This document shows, piece by piece, positions 11,781-25,069 of a DNA stretch of 64,000 nucleotides. Source of the stretch: Climacium dendroides (taxonomy: Eukaryota > Streptophyta > Bryopsida > Hypnales > Climaciaceae); contig OX467084.1 in assembly GCA_950106755.1 (NCBI GenBank), positions 37,637,213-37,701,212 on the forward strand, written 5' to 3'. The position numbers and the translations under genes were made by a program. Below the pieces are notes generated by a model. It saw nothing but the letters and a program-made list of their open reading frames with translations. It did not search any database and was not told where the DNA came from. Within the stretch, counting starts at the first letter, position 1. Each line of letters starts with the position of its first letter.

Positions 11781-14700
11781 TGTCTATCTTTTCTAATTTG
11801 ATTGGTTGTAAGGATGGAAAACAGTAAGGTTTTTCAAAAGTTGCATGTATTAAGAGTAGTGAAGTGACACACATACAATAGTGATTTCAACCTAATTTGT
11901 TCTCAAAATCCTCCCAAAAGTTGTTGAAAGTACATTGTCTCAATTGTGGAATCATTAATGAAAAGAGAAAGGAAATTTTGAAATTTTATTCAAAAAAAGT
12001 GTTGAAAAGTTCTCATGCATTAGAAAGTTTTCAATGAATTGTTAATTATCATTAGCAAATCACCAATTTTTTGGATTGTTGCTTCATGGACAAAGATTTA
12101 TTGTCAAAAAAATTTCAAGGACCTTTCCATTATATATTATTGTAGAATAATCCAAATTTCCTTTAAAATCTTTCAACATGTAAGAGTCAAAGACACTTGA
12201 AAAAAAATGTGCAAAAGTTCCCTCATGATAACAAGAAAGGATAAAGAATCCAAAAGCCATACTAAGTTTCAATATATTGTAGATGCCCATCCAAACTTAA
12301 TATGCATATTATCTATTTTAAGTGTATTTTTAAATTTTTTAAATTTAAAATTATTTTAATTCTAGTGATGCCCTTTAAGTTGGAACTTGTTTAGGTGATA
12401 CATGGTGATATATATTTTGTGGTGATGAATATAGAATGCTCGAGGTGTGAAGAGACAAATAGACATAGCTTGACCATAGAATTTTGAAGCCATTAAAGCT
12501 ACACATTAGAGTCATGAAATGAAGCCACAATGACCACAAAATTTTGAAGCCAAACAAGTGAAGCCATGAATCATGCATATGGAATCAATATAGAATCACA
12601 ATTTCATACAACTAAAGCCACAAAATGAAGGGATACAAATACAACCACAACTATTGTTTCAAATAGGGTGTCTATTTACCAATAATTGTATTATTTTAAT
12701 AAAAATGAATTAGGCCTTTAAGGTTTTAGAGCTATTTTGAGGTGCAAAGTTATTTCTAATTTGTTTTGTATACTTAGATAATTTGTATTTCCCTTCACCT
12801 ACAATTGAATTTTTTTAATTATTTAAAAAAATTGACCTTTGAAAATTAATAGGTTTCTACAGCTTTCTATACTATTAGTGATGCCCAATTGAAGGTTTTA
12901 ATTTATAGTTGGAAATGTTATGGTGTGAAAATTACCAAGTAATGTTACAAACATTCAACATTTTAATGTGAAAATTACAAATATTTCTCTTCTACTTGTA
13001 TTCGATTTTAAAAAAAACATTCCCATGTCCATTATCTCCAAAGTCTCAAGGCCATTTTTTCATCAAAAAAACACTCAAAATTGCGATTTCCAATGCAAAG
13101 ATGAAAATTTCTAAACATTTGATTTTTATTCAATTGTAGATCTTCCATAGGTTAGTATAAAAATGTGTGGAAGAAAGTTTGGAAAGTTTGACATAATGAA
13201 TTGCAAGATATTTGCATTAAATGTATTGAATCCTTTTTTCTTTGCACCTTACTACTTTAGATTACAAGACTTTAAATCCTCTTTAACTTACAGCTTTTGT
13301 ACTACAAGTTATTAATTTTTTTTAAATGTTAATAATTTTTTTTAAATGTTGTAATTTTTTACAACACTGAAACCATGTGCAATTTATTAATTCTGAAAAT
13401 TATAAAAAATTGAGTTAAAAAATAGATCTGATTTGCTATTTTTTTTAAAAGATATTATGGTTATCTACAAAATAAGATGCTCCATAACTTTCACAATACT
13501 ATTCCAAACGGACCAAATCAATCTTTTTATATATACCCAAAATATAATCTATAAAAAATAAATTCAAATATTTAAAAAAATGTAATTTTGTCGTTGCCTA
13601 AGCTTGACTGTTTTGAACTTCATGTGGCATAAATTTTGCTTCAAGGCATTGATTTAAATAGGTTATGTAGTTTCTTATTTTTTTAAATCCGAAAAATTAT
13701 GTCAAAAATGGAGATCACAAGAACCAAACCAAACCTTCGATTGTTTCAAGGACCACTCTTTTTGGGTTCCCACATTCATATGAGGGCTAAATTTTTGGAA
13801 TTTCCACTATGCATTGAGGTCTCTTGCATTACAAACAAGGCCCCCAAACCTTCAATCTTTAATGGATGTCATGGGTAGCACAAAAAGCACTGGAACCTTA
13901 GTATATATTATAATTGATATAATTTTATTATAATTTTTTACTTTAAAAAATCATAATAGAAAATATATTCATTCACAAGTTTTCAAAAATTAAAATTTCA
14001 TATCAATTTTCTAAAATGATAAATTTAGTTTCATCATGGCATTTGACTTTAAGGTCAATAGCAAGTGTATTTTAGATGTAAAATACAAAAGAATTAATTG
14101 ATAAATCTTCACACCAATCTCCATTGCTACTTGCATTTCTTTAAAATAAATCAAATTAATTAGATTTAGACTGTATTTTTTTAATCATTTTTTGTTATAA
14201 AAATTATAATAATGACAATTTTTTACAAAACTAATTGATTTTATTCATTGAAAGACAATCCATAATATAATATCATGTACGAAAAATATATGATTGATAT
14301 TTGAATACAATTTAAAAGACTAAATTTAGCTTAGACATAATGTTTGCCTATTTTATAATGGATTTGGTCATTTAGAATTAACTCAAAAAAAATATGAAAG
14401 GAAGAAAAATGTAGATACATAGCATTAAAGACATAATAAATTGTACTTTGAGAAGACTCTAGATATAAGGTCTTTGTTTTTGCGACTTTTACTTACTAAT
14501 ACAGATGCACTTTGCCTATACCTATTACTATTTGAGGATGTTTGTAACATATGTACCTATAACATGGATACACTATAACATGGAATAATATGGAAAGAGT
14601 CTATGACATAGGTACATATAATATAGAAAGAATCTATAATATAGGTACATATAACATAGACTCCTATAACTATAGAAGGTGTCTATAATATAGACTCCTA

Positions 14701-16114
14701 GGCTTATGGGCTTAAAAATTCTATACTCACATCTTGGCACTCCCTTATTAAAAAAGAACATAAACTTAATATAACCCATTTTGCATTTGTATGATATAGA
14801 TTCTCAAGATTTTATTTTGTAAATAATATAAAATTTAAAGGATACTGGTAAGTCTAACATCAAAAAATAACTTTTTCACTTTAAAAAATGACCCTTCAAA
14901 ATTGACTTAAATAAATTAAAAATTAAAAATCTTCAAAAATCACTATGTTAAAAACCTAACATTTTGAACTTGAAGAAAAAAAGTTCTTATAAAAATCACA
15001 AATATTCAATTTGCAATGAATTTTAGAAGGAATTTTTAATTTTTTGCTTCGAATATTGGTTTGTGTTGTTGGTGATCTTGGCATATGAATATGATCTATG
15101 GAATATATTTTACAAATATTATTTCAGAGTCATTATTAAATTATTTTTCTAAATTTCATTTTAAAATTCATCCTCACAATTTTAGAAATCTTGACTATTT
15201 CAGTTTTCAATCTCTAAAGGACCAAGTGTTCATTCAATGGACACTTGAAATTTTGAGTAGGTTCCTACAAAGTCAATTTTGGTTGGATGTTCACAAAATT
15301 TTGACAAAAGGTGTGAACATTTTTCTACTTAGTGGGTGTATAATTTTTTTTCCAATCAGGTACCAAGATTAGAAGTTATACTACCTTGAACTTTGGGGGC
15401 AACTTGGGCAATCCCATCGATTTTTGAAATTTGACATATATATAACTAATAAAATATAGCGTGAAATTGTCAAAAAGAAATCATTTATCATAGTGCATTC
15501 TAAGAGGAGTCAAACTTTATAAGCAATTGGAGCAAAGTTGAGGAAAACATTTTCTTTTAACTTCTAGTCCTATTATCTTAGAATATGTGAAGCCAAAGTT
15601 CTTGAAATTTTTCTTGCATATTTCAAATTTTTTATAAATTATTACAATTTGGATTTTAAATAAAAAAATTTCCTCACTGCATAAAAAATCATCAAAAACA
15701 ACCATTAGTATATTGCTAGTCTACTTAACCTACTTGCATTGCAAGGTGATTTAGAATAAGCTAATCCCTATATTTGCTTCTAAAATTTGCATGAGTATAC
15801 TTGACAAGATTTAGAACTCAATAATAGAGAGATTTAAATTCATCAAGAACAAAAATTTGATTCTAAAAGAACTTGCAGTTTGTTGCTCCTGTTTAGCAGG
15901 ATTGAAAAAATAATAGGTCCTACTTCAAACATTATAATCTTTTAATCCATGTGGTCAAATGAGCTAAATTTTTTGCAACACATCTTCATATTAGTCTAAT
16001 AATAAAACTTTTGCACAGTTGAAATTAAAAATATAAAAAATTTAATATTGGGCAATGCATTAAAAAATGACAATTTTTGACAATTTCTCTTGAAAAACAC
16101 CCCAATCTTTTTAC
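11781..16114. other. AT-rich intergenic desert
   Basis: No gene is recognisable on either strand. Short frames have no known domains. A degenerate repeat built on ATAGGTACATATAA(T/C)ATAG is visible at about 14535-14705. Long A- or T-rich runs dominate the rest. Confidence 0.6.
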
Positions 16115-16690
16115 TTAGGGGTTAAAGGTTGCTTTATGCCTAGAGGCTAGGCCAATTTATTGTATTAGAGACCAAAAATCCTCATTTGTGATTGGTCAAA
16201 ACACTAAAATTGGTCCCAATTTCTTTACACCCAGAGGCCAAGCCAATTTAGTGGAATGAAATTTTTATTCAAAAAAGAAATGATTTGACATAGCTTGAGC
16301 TTGCTGAATTGGGTGCACCAAAAATGGAAGGACAATTCTTGGCCTAGGCCCTAGGGTCCAATGTCAAATTTCAATTTAAAAATATTTTTATAAAATATTA
16401 TTCATTTCAACAAATCAAATTTGTTGGATTTAGTGCAATTGGCCTCTATGTGTAAAGTGGCCTTGAAAATGTGAATCCCCCCTCTCTATTCTAGATTTTA
16501 TTGAATCAATCTAGCTTCTTGGCTTCAAGACCTTTACATATGAGTGGATTGACCCCATTATAATATTATTCTAATGAATAGTTGAGGTTGGCCTTTAGCC
16601 CCAAAAGGACTAAAATTTTGTGCAATTGGCCTAAGAAGGAATTAGCCCAACCTCTAGGTATAAAGCAACCCTAAGTTAGAACTCAAAGTC
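16115..16690. mobile_element. Nested palindromic element with four copies of a 35-bp motif
   Basis: A motif close to GCTTTATGCCTAGAGGCTAG occurs forward near 16130 and, more diverged, near 16224. It occurs in reverse near 16435 and 16650. The outer pair (16122-16170 and about 16632-16680) forms an inverted repeat of about 45 bp, and the inner pair a second one. The left edge reads CTTAGGGG followed by TTAA (16122-16125). The structure resembles a decayed foldback DNA transposon. Confidence 0.55.
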
Positions 16691-17687
16691 ACACCATCAT
16701 TTGTTTCTCAATGACATGAAATGTTGCAAATATGGTAGGACCACTCATAGTCAACTACTTAAGCAATTCTGCGCATGTTTTGGAGTAGTATAAGGTGATA
16801 TAAATTTTTTGTCAAGTTCAAAGATAGAAATCATGGGGATTGCAATTATTTTGTAATTTTATGCCTCGAATTGAAATTACTATGAGATTTGGAAGCCAAA
16901 ACTTGGTCTAGACCATACCCAATGCATAACCTCTTTTAATTTCAATCATTCAAGAACTACTTTCCCACTCACTACTTCCTACTTTCTTAGTCACTACATC
17001 AAAACATTTGTCATGACTTTGTTAGTCCCAACCTTGAAAAAGAGAAAAAATCACATTCCAATCTTTGGTTAAAAAATTGTTTTAGCCTTGGTTGGAAATC
17101 TATTTGAACTTTGGTTGGAAATAACTACACTATACATGTTAGATATGGATCTCTGATTGGGAATGGGTGGTTCTACCATATAGTATTGTACAAAATTAAT
17201 ATAAAAAAACCTCTAAAACATGTCATAATAGACTAGGATTATTATAACATTCAATAGTAGTGAGAAGGACTGCCTTTCCTTGAACAAAATGGTGTGGAAT
17301 ATTTCACACCCATTGGTAGCTAATTATCCACCTATCGCAAATTGTCAAAAAAATTGAAGCTCTCTCGCTTGGGTACCTAACGAGAACTGCAATTAAACTT
17401 AGTAATAAAATTAGTGAATAAAAAACAATACACTCAACTAGATTAGTAACATAGTAAATATTTTTGAGTAAAATTTTAAGAAAATAGCATTCAACTTATT
17501 GCCTCAATTTCCTCACTATGTTTTGAAAGCAATTTATGATTTGTATTTTTGAAAAGTGAAAACAATTCTTTAAGTTTGTATATACATATGGGGTGGTAAA
17601 AGGTAAAACAAAAAAAATTGCGGGATATAAAAATAAAAATTAATAGGAGCTCAACTGCTTGTAGTTAAGTCAAATTAAAGTAGGCAT

Positions 17688-18056
17688 TGTATTTGAAGTA
17701 GAATTTCAAACTTCATTTAGGTATAATAAAATGACTTTTTTCAAAAAACTTTAGACCAACAAAAGTTGATAAATCTATCTAAATTTCATCTCTAAAGATT
17801 TGTCTTGTATTTCAATCCTTCAATCAAAAGTTATGGACGAATTTCAAAGAAGGGTTGGAAAGGACATTTTTTTTTACATTTTCAAATATCCTCTCCAAAT
17901 TTTGTCTATAACTTTTGATTGGAGATTTGAAGTATCAAACGAATTTTTGGAGATGAAATTTAGATAGATATATCAACTTTTTTCAGTCCAAAGGTTTTTG
18001 AAAGAAGTTATTCTACTATGACTAAGTGAGGTCTGAAATTCTACACCTAACATAAT
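17688..18056. mobile_element. Palindromic MITE, copy A
   Basis: The whole of about 370 bp is an imperfect palindrome. The left arm opens with TTGAAGTAGAATTTCAAAC and the right arm closes with its degenerate complement. The centre carries CAATCAAAAGTTATG and CATAACTTTTGATTGG-type halves. The same sequence recurs at 62294-62666, which establishes a dispersed family. No coding capacity. Confidence 0.85.
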
Positions 18057-19155
18057 TTTAAAAATTTTGACAATGAACAATCAAACTCTCATTTTCAAAT
18101 TATCCTATACTCTTTGAGGATTCATGGTGGAGAATTGATTTCAATATAAAAATGACATATCTAACTTCCAATTCCCACAAATGTCTTATAAGCAATTCCT
18201 TCATTGGGCCATCAAAATTATTATTTGATGTTAAAGGATTAAATGACATTGGGTTTTTTTATTCAAAGGATTCTCAAGATTTTTTACAAATCATCTTAAC
18301 ATTTCTTTGTTGATTTGTTTGGCTGGTACAAGATTTAACAAAGTAAATAGTGTGTAAATAGTGCATCGTATATCTATTGCTCATTGCGGGCAAGTGACCC
18401 ATTGAGGTCACCTAGAAAATGACCCATTGTGGGGTTTTTTTCAGTATGTGAGATGTGGGCCACAATGCATGTCTTACATGACAGTAATGAATTGAACAGT
18501 GACCCCATTAGGAACTTTTGACTTTTCAGTGTGAAATTCATTGTAAAAATTGACTTTTTAGACCTTCCATGATAGAAAATATTTTGACAGCATTAAGTAG
18601 TAAGATGAGCATTATGCATTCAGATTTTATTGTTTTTAAGGTAGTTTACATTTTTTTGGGTTGAACACTTCAAAAATTCTTAGCAAATTCATACTTTGTC
18701 AAAATAAAGTAATTTCAATTGCACTTGCTGTTTCTCACACTTGTACTAATGTGGGAAAAAAATTGAAAAATTTCAGCAACAAGATGATGTCAAACTCCTC
18801 AATCTGACCACAATCAGCTGTTTTACCTTGCTTCCAGAAAGTGAACATAGATTCCAGCAGGAACTTGCAGATTTACAAATCAAAAGCTTGACCAGAAGAG
18901 GAGGGGTGTTGACCAAAATGAGCAGGGAATGATTTTGACATGAAGTCTGTAGTAAAAAAAAGGTAAAAAAAAAATGTGACGAAAAACCTTGATCACAGAC
19001 AATGAAATTGTGAATGAGATTGTGCATTTCTGAGCTCATGTTGACACACACACCAAATCCAAGCGACCTTGCAATGTGATCAAATTGTTGAAGGCGGAGA
19101 TGCTATTACATTTTGTAAGCAGCAGACTAAACAGCAGCCCTACCCCGAAGACACA
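18057..19155. other. AT-rich intergenic sequence
   Basis: No gene or repeat boundary is recognisable. The open frame at 18773-19051 (minus) has no known domain. Confidence 0.5.
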
Positions 19156-19157
19156 TA

Positions 19158-19983
19158 CAGTCAGACCTCGATAAGTGTTAGGGGTTGGGAGCATACTTTT
19201 AGTTAACACTTAGACACTAGTAACACATAACACTTATAGAGGGTGATGTCGATGATTTGTAACACTTATAAAAAATAACACTTAAAAGAATTAATAAGGT
19301 AAATATATAACATTTATAGAAAAAATGGATGAAATTACAAAATATTGATTCATTATTCATCTAAGCGCGTCGAAAGAATGAATCAATAGTACTTTGGCGA
19401 GTTTCTGCTACACGCCAAGATTCTACTTCCTTTTCTAGTGCTTCAATATTCCTAATAGATAACATGGTGTCATTAGGTCTTTGCTCCAAAAACTTCTTCA
19501 AAGTTTGAAGAGCACTACCTACATCTTTAAAGCCTACAACCTCTTCTACTATATCGTGAGGATTAGCTTCATCAGGATCTCTATCTTTGTGTGAGCCATC
19601 GTATCTTTACTGATTTGTGTTCACTACCTTGTTGAGATGGAAGCATTTTAATAATTTCTTCATCAATGGATTGATAAGGGTTACTCAAATCAAACTCGAG
19701 CTCATAATTTAAATATTCTTAAACATTCATGTATACAATGGCATGCTAATAAAAAACTATTACTTTACCTCAAAATTATCTCCTCCCAAGCGATGGCTCA
19801 TACGAAAAGCCTTTTTTGGAAACTTATCACTTATCGAGGTAAAATTAACAAAGTCGGGAGCATGACATTGCGTAACACTTAACACATAACACTTACTAGT
19901 CTTAATTTTAAGGGAGCACAAATCTCCATAACACATATAGAGTTTTAACACTTATCGAGGTAACACTTATCAAGGTCTGACTG
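19158..19983 (-). mobile_element. pogo-like (Tc1/mariner superfamily) element with TA target duplication
   Basis: TIRs begin CAGTCAGACCTCGATAAGTG at 19158 and end with the complement of CAGTCAGACCTTGATAAGTG at 19983. TA dinucleotides lie outside both ends (19156-19157 and 19984-19985). The TA duplication and CAGT termini are typical of pogo/Tigger-type elements. Subterminal repeats of the 'AACACTTAT' type occur at both ends. At about 826 bp the element is internally deleted relative to full-length relatives but retains a transposase 3' end. Confidence 0.88.
19361..19579 (-). pseudogene. C-terminal fragment of a pogo/Tigger-type DDE transposase
   Basis: Reading the minus strand from 19579 gives an uninterrupted frame of 72 codons ending in TAG at 19361-19363. 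It includes FLEQRPNDTMLSIRNIEALE and ends QSTIDSFFRR followed by Ala and the stop. The 'xSTIDSFF' tail is characteristic of pogo/Tigger/jerky-type transposases. Further upstream the frame is broken by stops and there is no DNA-binding or DDE core, so the copy is non-autonomous. Confidence 0.8.
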
Positions 19984-19985
19984 TA

Positions 19986-20360
19986 TAAGGTAGAACTACC
20001 CATTACCACCATTTACCCAATTCCCCCACCTACAGGTTCCTCCCATTTCCGTCACTGGCCAATCTTATTATCACAATCTTACTCATCCATGATCATGACG
20101 GCAATGCACTGAGGAGCGGACACATCAGCCCACGCTTCAACAATGGTCTGGTCATGCTTTACCAAGGGGGTCTACTCACAGTTTTACATTCCAGCTTTGA
20201 AAAATCACAAAAAATTCAATTCTTGTCAGAATGCCTTTATTTTTTTTGCAATTGACTTCTCTCAAACAATTCAATCTCTGAAAAATATGAGAGCTCATAA
20301 ATAGCTTCTCCAAAGTACCTAGATAGCAAATCTGTATGGTAATGGGTAGTTCTACCTTAT
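19986..20360. mobile_element. TIR element abutting the pogo-like element
   Basis: TAAGGTAGAACTACCCATTA at 19986 is matched by its inverted copy ending at about 20359, so the perfect TIR is at least 20 bp with about 330 bp between. It starts right at the TA flanking the pogo-like element. A related end, GAATGGGTGGTTCTACC, occurs near 17160. No transposase. The superfamily could be Tc1/mariner (TA) or Harbinger (TAA). Confidence 0.75.
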
Positions 20361-23300
20361 TAGCATTTCCTGGTCATGTGGGTGGTTGTGTCTGGGTCCA
20401 CAGCAAAATAAAAATAAGTGTTTCATTCACACTGTTGTGTGCAAACATGCATCATGTATGACATGCTTTCCTACATAGTGGTCGACATTTTCAGTATTGA
20501 GCACTGCTGTGGTTGTGGGCAACTAAAAATTTATATTCTAAATTGACATGTTTCTATACATTGAATTTTAGCTTTCAAATGCAAACTCTGTTGCCCACTT
20601 TGTGAACGTGAATTGAGTGAGAACTCATGCTTGCACTCTAAGGAAAAAAAGTAGAAAAAAAAGTAGAAAAAAAAAGTACGGATGAAATATGAATGCCCTC
20701 CATTTTCTGTGTGCTATCATCTCCATTTGTCATCCACTTTCTGAGTCCCTCTCTAGAGGCCTCATCCACTAAAAACTTGATTATTATGATTTCTAACTAT
20801 TGAAAGTTGTATGATTGTACAATTTTCATTTAAACTTAAATTGCTTGCATTGGAGAGTTTGTGCTGACCGATAAGATTGAAATATCAACAAAATCCGAAG
20901 TTATTAGGTTTACCAAAGCATTGGTTTGAATGATGAATTTTTTTTATAGAAAAAACAAACAAACAAATGCGGTGTGGTTGTAGAAGACATGTCACCTCAT
21001 AGTCATAATATAAGGCTAGATGTCTATAAATCAACTGGGTTGTAAGTGCCTCCCCTATCAAGGAATGAATGACATGTTCCTTGAAATATCTATTAGTGTC
21101 ATTGATGAAGTAGGTAGGTTTAAAGGGATGGTTTTTGCATCTTCTATCTTAGTTTGGAAAAGGGAATTTTAGAATGTTCAATAAACTAATAGAAAGGAGA
21201 AATAGTCTAAAAGTAATATGAAGCAAAATCATATGTTTCTTGACAATTATGATTTGGTGATGAAGAAGGAATTCCAACCTTCCTAGGTTGGCATAATGTA
21301 GAGGTCTATAAAGCACCCATTTAAGTAATGGGAATTAATTTGGGGAGGTTGAACTTCTTGAAATTTTTTTGAAGAATGTTTTTTCGAAAGACAAATGGAA
21401 TTGGCACCAAACCTTGAGTTGTTTCATATTTTTTGGAGTTTTTAGTGCCCCTTGAATTCAACTTTAATTAGGTATGAATTTTTAAAGTTGAAATGCAAGG
21501 GGCACTAAAAGTGTTTACTTCCTGAAATGTGCACTACTTGTAAATAGTTGGTGCAATGAGAAACCAAAATTTACCTTTGTATTAGAGGACACTTTTAGAG
21601 CTAGAGCGCTCTAATGGCCTCCTAGCTTACATCTAAAATTTGTTCATCTTGTGCCCTACAATCAATGATGTAGTGATGATTGTGTTCTAAAATCTGTATT
21701 GATGAGTCAACCCAAGGTCATCCCAACATCAACAAAAAAATGAACCCATACTATTCATCTTACTCACCTAAAATGATCCAACAATATTCTTCTTAAATGG
21801 TTACAATGTTGATTAAGTCTAAAATGGTAACAATATTCTCCTAAAATGACAATAATGTCAAGGTTCTAAAATGAATAAAAAGCTAGTAATATTAAAACCT
21901 AGACATTGATGACCGAAGATATATACAATTAAATCATGAGAAGAGATCCAAATGCTAATCTATATTATTTCAACATTTTATAACTTATTTATATGGTGTC
22001 CAAATAAAGCATGCTAAAGTGAATTGAAATTCTTCACTTACCAATAAGATTCAATAAAAATAGTTCATTTTTTTATAATAGTAAATATGCTCAATTTCTA
22101 TTAGTAATGATTATGGATACACTTGCTTCATATGAATCAGAAATTTGAATTCAACTAATAGTATTGTACTATATCAATATACATAGATAGAAGAAAGAAA
22201 TTACTTCAACCTTTCTAAATAGTTGGATTACTTGAAGAATCTATTCATTTAGGGTCTCACATTGAGCTCCAAGAAATTGATTGGAGTAACTCTTGAACTA
22301 AATATTTTCATAAAATAGGAAACTTTGTACTAACTAAATAATTTTTGAAGGAAAAAAAGAGAGACTATGAGTTTGGTCCGGGTGGTCCATGGTAAATGAT
22401 TATGCAAATAAAAAAGGTTGTGGACAATGAGTTTGATTGTAGTAAGTATTTGAGGTAGGTTGTGTATATTAGGAAGTGTTTGATTGTTTTTGAGTGTTTG
22501 TTTGAAGAGTAGAAAGTAAATGGCGTATTTAATGGCAATGTTGTTAATCGTATTGAAGGTGTGTTTTATAGCAAGGATGGAAATTTGAAGTTGTTGATGG
22601 AGTGATTAGATTGAAGGTATATGCATAGTGCAATAGAATTGGTGGGAATAACTATTAGTGGTTGTATATTCCGACCAAGCATGCAAGTGTTGGTGATGAG
22701 TAGATTATATTTATTTATCTTTTGTACCACATCTTCTAGAAAGAATCTGTCTTTGCAATATGTAAATTCGATGAATTGAATGTTGTGTTGTTGTGAAGGA
22801 ACTATTGGTGAATCATATTGGAAAGGTGTTGTTTGTAGGCACAACATGTTGGGGGAATTAGTGTCACAAGTATAGTGTGTTGGATTGGAGCATTGACAAG
22901 GGTATAGCCATAAGGGAACAATTCTTGGCCTATGTTTGTCTTTGAAGATTCCAACATTTATGAATACAAAAACATCTTCATGTTGTGCATGATAGAAGGA
23001 GCTTCCATAATTTGCTAACTACTTTATTATGTCATTAGATGTGCGGTGCTTTGATGTTTTATTAAGTATGTGCAACATAAGAGTAAGCATATCCATACGT
23101 CAATTTGTTGCAAGTTACAAAGTGGATAACAAAGGTGGATGCTGTACCAACCAAAATAGACATTTGGAGGCTTAAACCCTTTTATTTTTTGCTATGGAAT
23201 TTAAGGAGGTGACCGTGTGATTTTGACATTTGAGATAGAAAGGTTGGTCCAAAATTTATTTGATAAAGAAGGAATTATTAATAGTTGGATTATCAATTCA

Positions 23301-24249
23301 TTTTTCAATGCTTGAAAATTGTTGTGTTGGTAGAGCATTTGAAGGGATTTCCATCTTATACATGTAAGTATGGAGAATGCAAATGGATCCTTCATTCTTT
23401 GTGGTGATGACCAATTGTCTTTGTGTAGAAAGTAGGGGGTATGATGTATGTGTTCATAGTCATATTCATGTAAGTGGTGTTATGTCAAATTACTTGCATT
23501 ATCTATGCAATCTATTTTGTTGCTTCCCTATATTTTAGCATAGATATATACTTTATGCATAGTTACTTGGAATATGTGAAATTGCAGTAGTTGCATAATA
23601 CAACTTAGTATAGTTTTATCTAGATAATTTGTATAAGTAGTTGGATGTTTGAGGTGTGCACTGAATAAAATGTAAAGGTTGTGATAGTTGGGTGGTATTT
23701 TGTACTATTTGTTGTTTTTGTTCACTATGATATTGGGTGTTTGTGTGGAATAAATTGTGAAATCAACTTTGATAATTGTAGTTTCTTAGTGGATCCTTAG
23801 AAGTTTGTAATTAAAATATTGTGTGAGCATTTCAATATCTACCCTTGGCATTTAAATGGAACACAACTATGTTCTAGGTTTTATGTGGAAATTTGTACTA
23901 TTTGGGTGCTAAAACATTGTTCATTGTGCCTTCTAAGCAATTTTATCCTTTCTATGTTTTAGGTAACCTAAACTTGCAAAATAACCTCAAAAACCTAACT
24001 TAAATACAATTTTTAGTCAAATGGACAAACTAACCAAGGCCATTGAGTTTATAGTCTAAATTTATCAAGACTAAGTTAAATATCAATTCATTCCATTTCC
24101 AAAAATATAAAATTCATGAAAATTCGACACTCATAGCAAATGTTATGACCAGATGAAGTTTAGCCTTTGAACGGCAATTCAACCTTAATCCTTCAATCAT
24201 ACTACTAAAATCACAAGTCCCTCTGTAATATCACAAATGCTACCACTAA
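20361..24249. other. AT-rich intergenic desert
   Basis: Nothing gene-like is visible on either strand; open frames such as 22566-22847 (minus) match no known domain. No terminal repeats were recognised. Confidence 0.55.
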
Positions 24250-25069
24250 TACTAGGGGCTCGTGTTTGCTATGCTACGCAATCATTATATCACATATTAG
24301 TAAAATTTTGATATATTTGAATAGAATGCATGATAATGATTTTGATAAGTATTTAAAATAATTATTTTAATTATTTTATAAAAATAATTTCAATCATGCA
24401 TACATAGAAATCATATTTTCACACAATGCGATATTATAAAAGTAGAGTAGCAGTTTGCAATCACTTTTGTAATATCACTTTTTACAAAGGGTAATATTAT
24501 AGAAATAATATAGTCGTTGCAATTAAAGTGATATTAAAGAGGATTCATAGGATGATATTATAGAGGTAGCAAGTCCATTGCTTCTCTTGGCTTTACACTT
24601 CTTTGCACTTCTATGATTTTGTGCTTTTGTGAACTTTGAGCTTTCATGATTTCAATTTTCTATTGCTACTATCAAATGATTTTGATAAATTATTTTATTG
24701 AAGCGATTTTGGATTTCACAACAATTAATAAGTTGTTCACAAATTTTTTGAGATTTATATGTTTTTCTTTTTAATTCTTCAATTTAGGTTGCCATTTTTT
24801 GTAACAATGGAGTCAAATTTTTAATGCATTCTAATGTATGTGTATCTTTTATAGTATTTACCATTGCATATGTTTCATTCATCATTCAATAAATTTCTAA
24901 TGTACATTTCAATATATGTTTCCTTATTAAAAAAAATTATACAAAGATTTCAGTCATTTTTATTTGAAGATTTATTGAAATTTTTTGTTTAGCATTCTAT
25001 CTAATACATAAATATTCTTATAAAATTCTAATGATGAATGCGTAGCATAGCAAGTGCCAACCGCTAGTA
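24250..25069. mobile_element. 0.82-kb element with TACTAG...CTAGTA inverted ends
   Basis: The left end TACTAGGGGCTCGTGTTTGC is followed by TATGCTACGCAATCAT. The complement of the right end reads TACTAGCGGTTGGCACTTGC followed by TATGCTACGCATTCAT. The imperfect TIR is thus about 35 bp, including an identical TTGCTATGCTACGCA core. The interior is AT-rich with no transposase. Superfamily uncertain. Confidence 0.75.
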
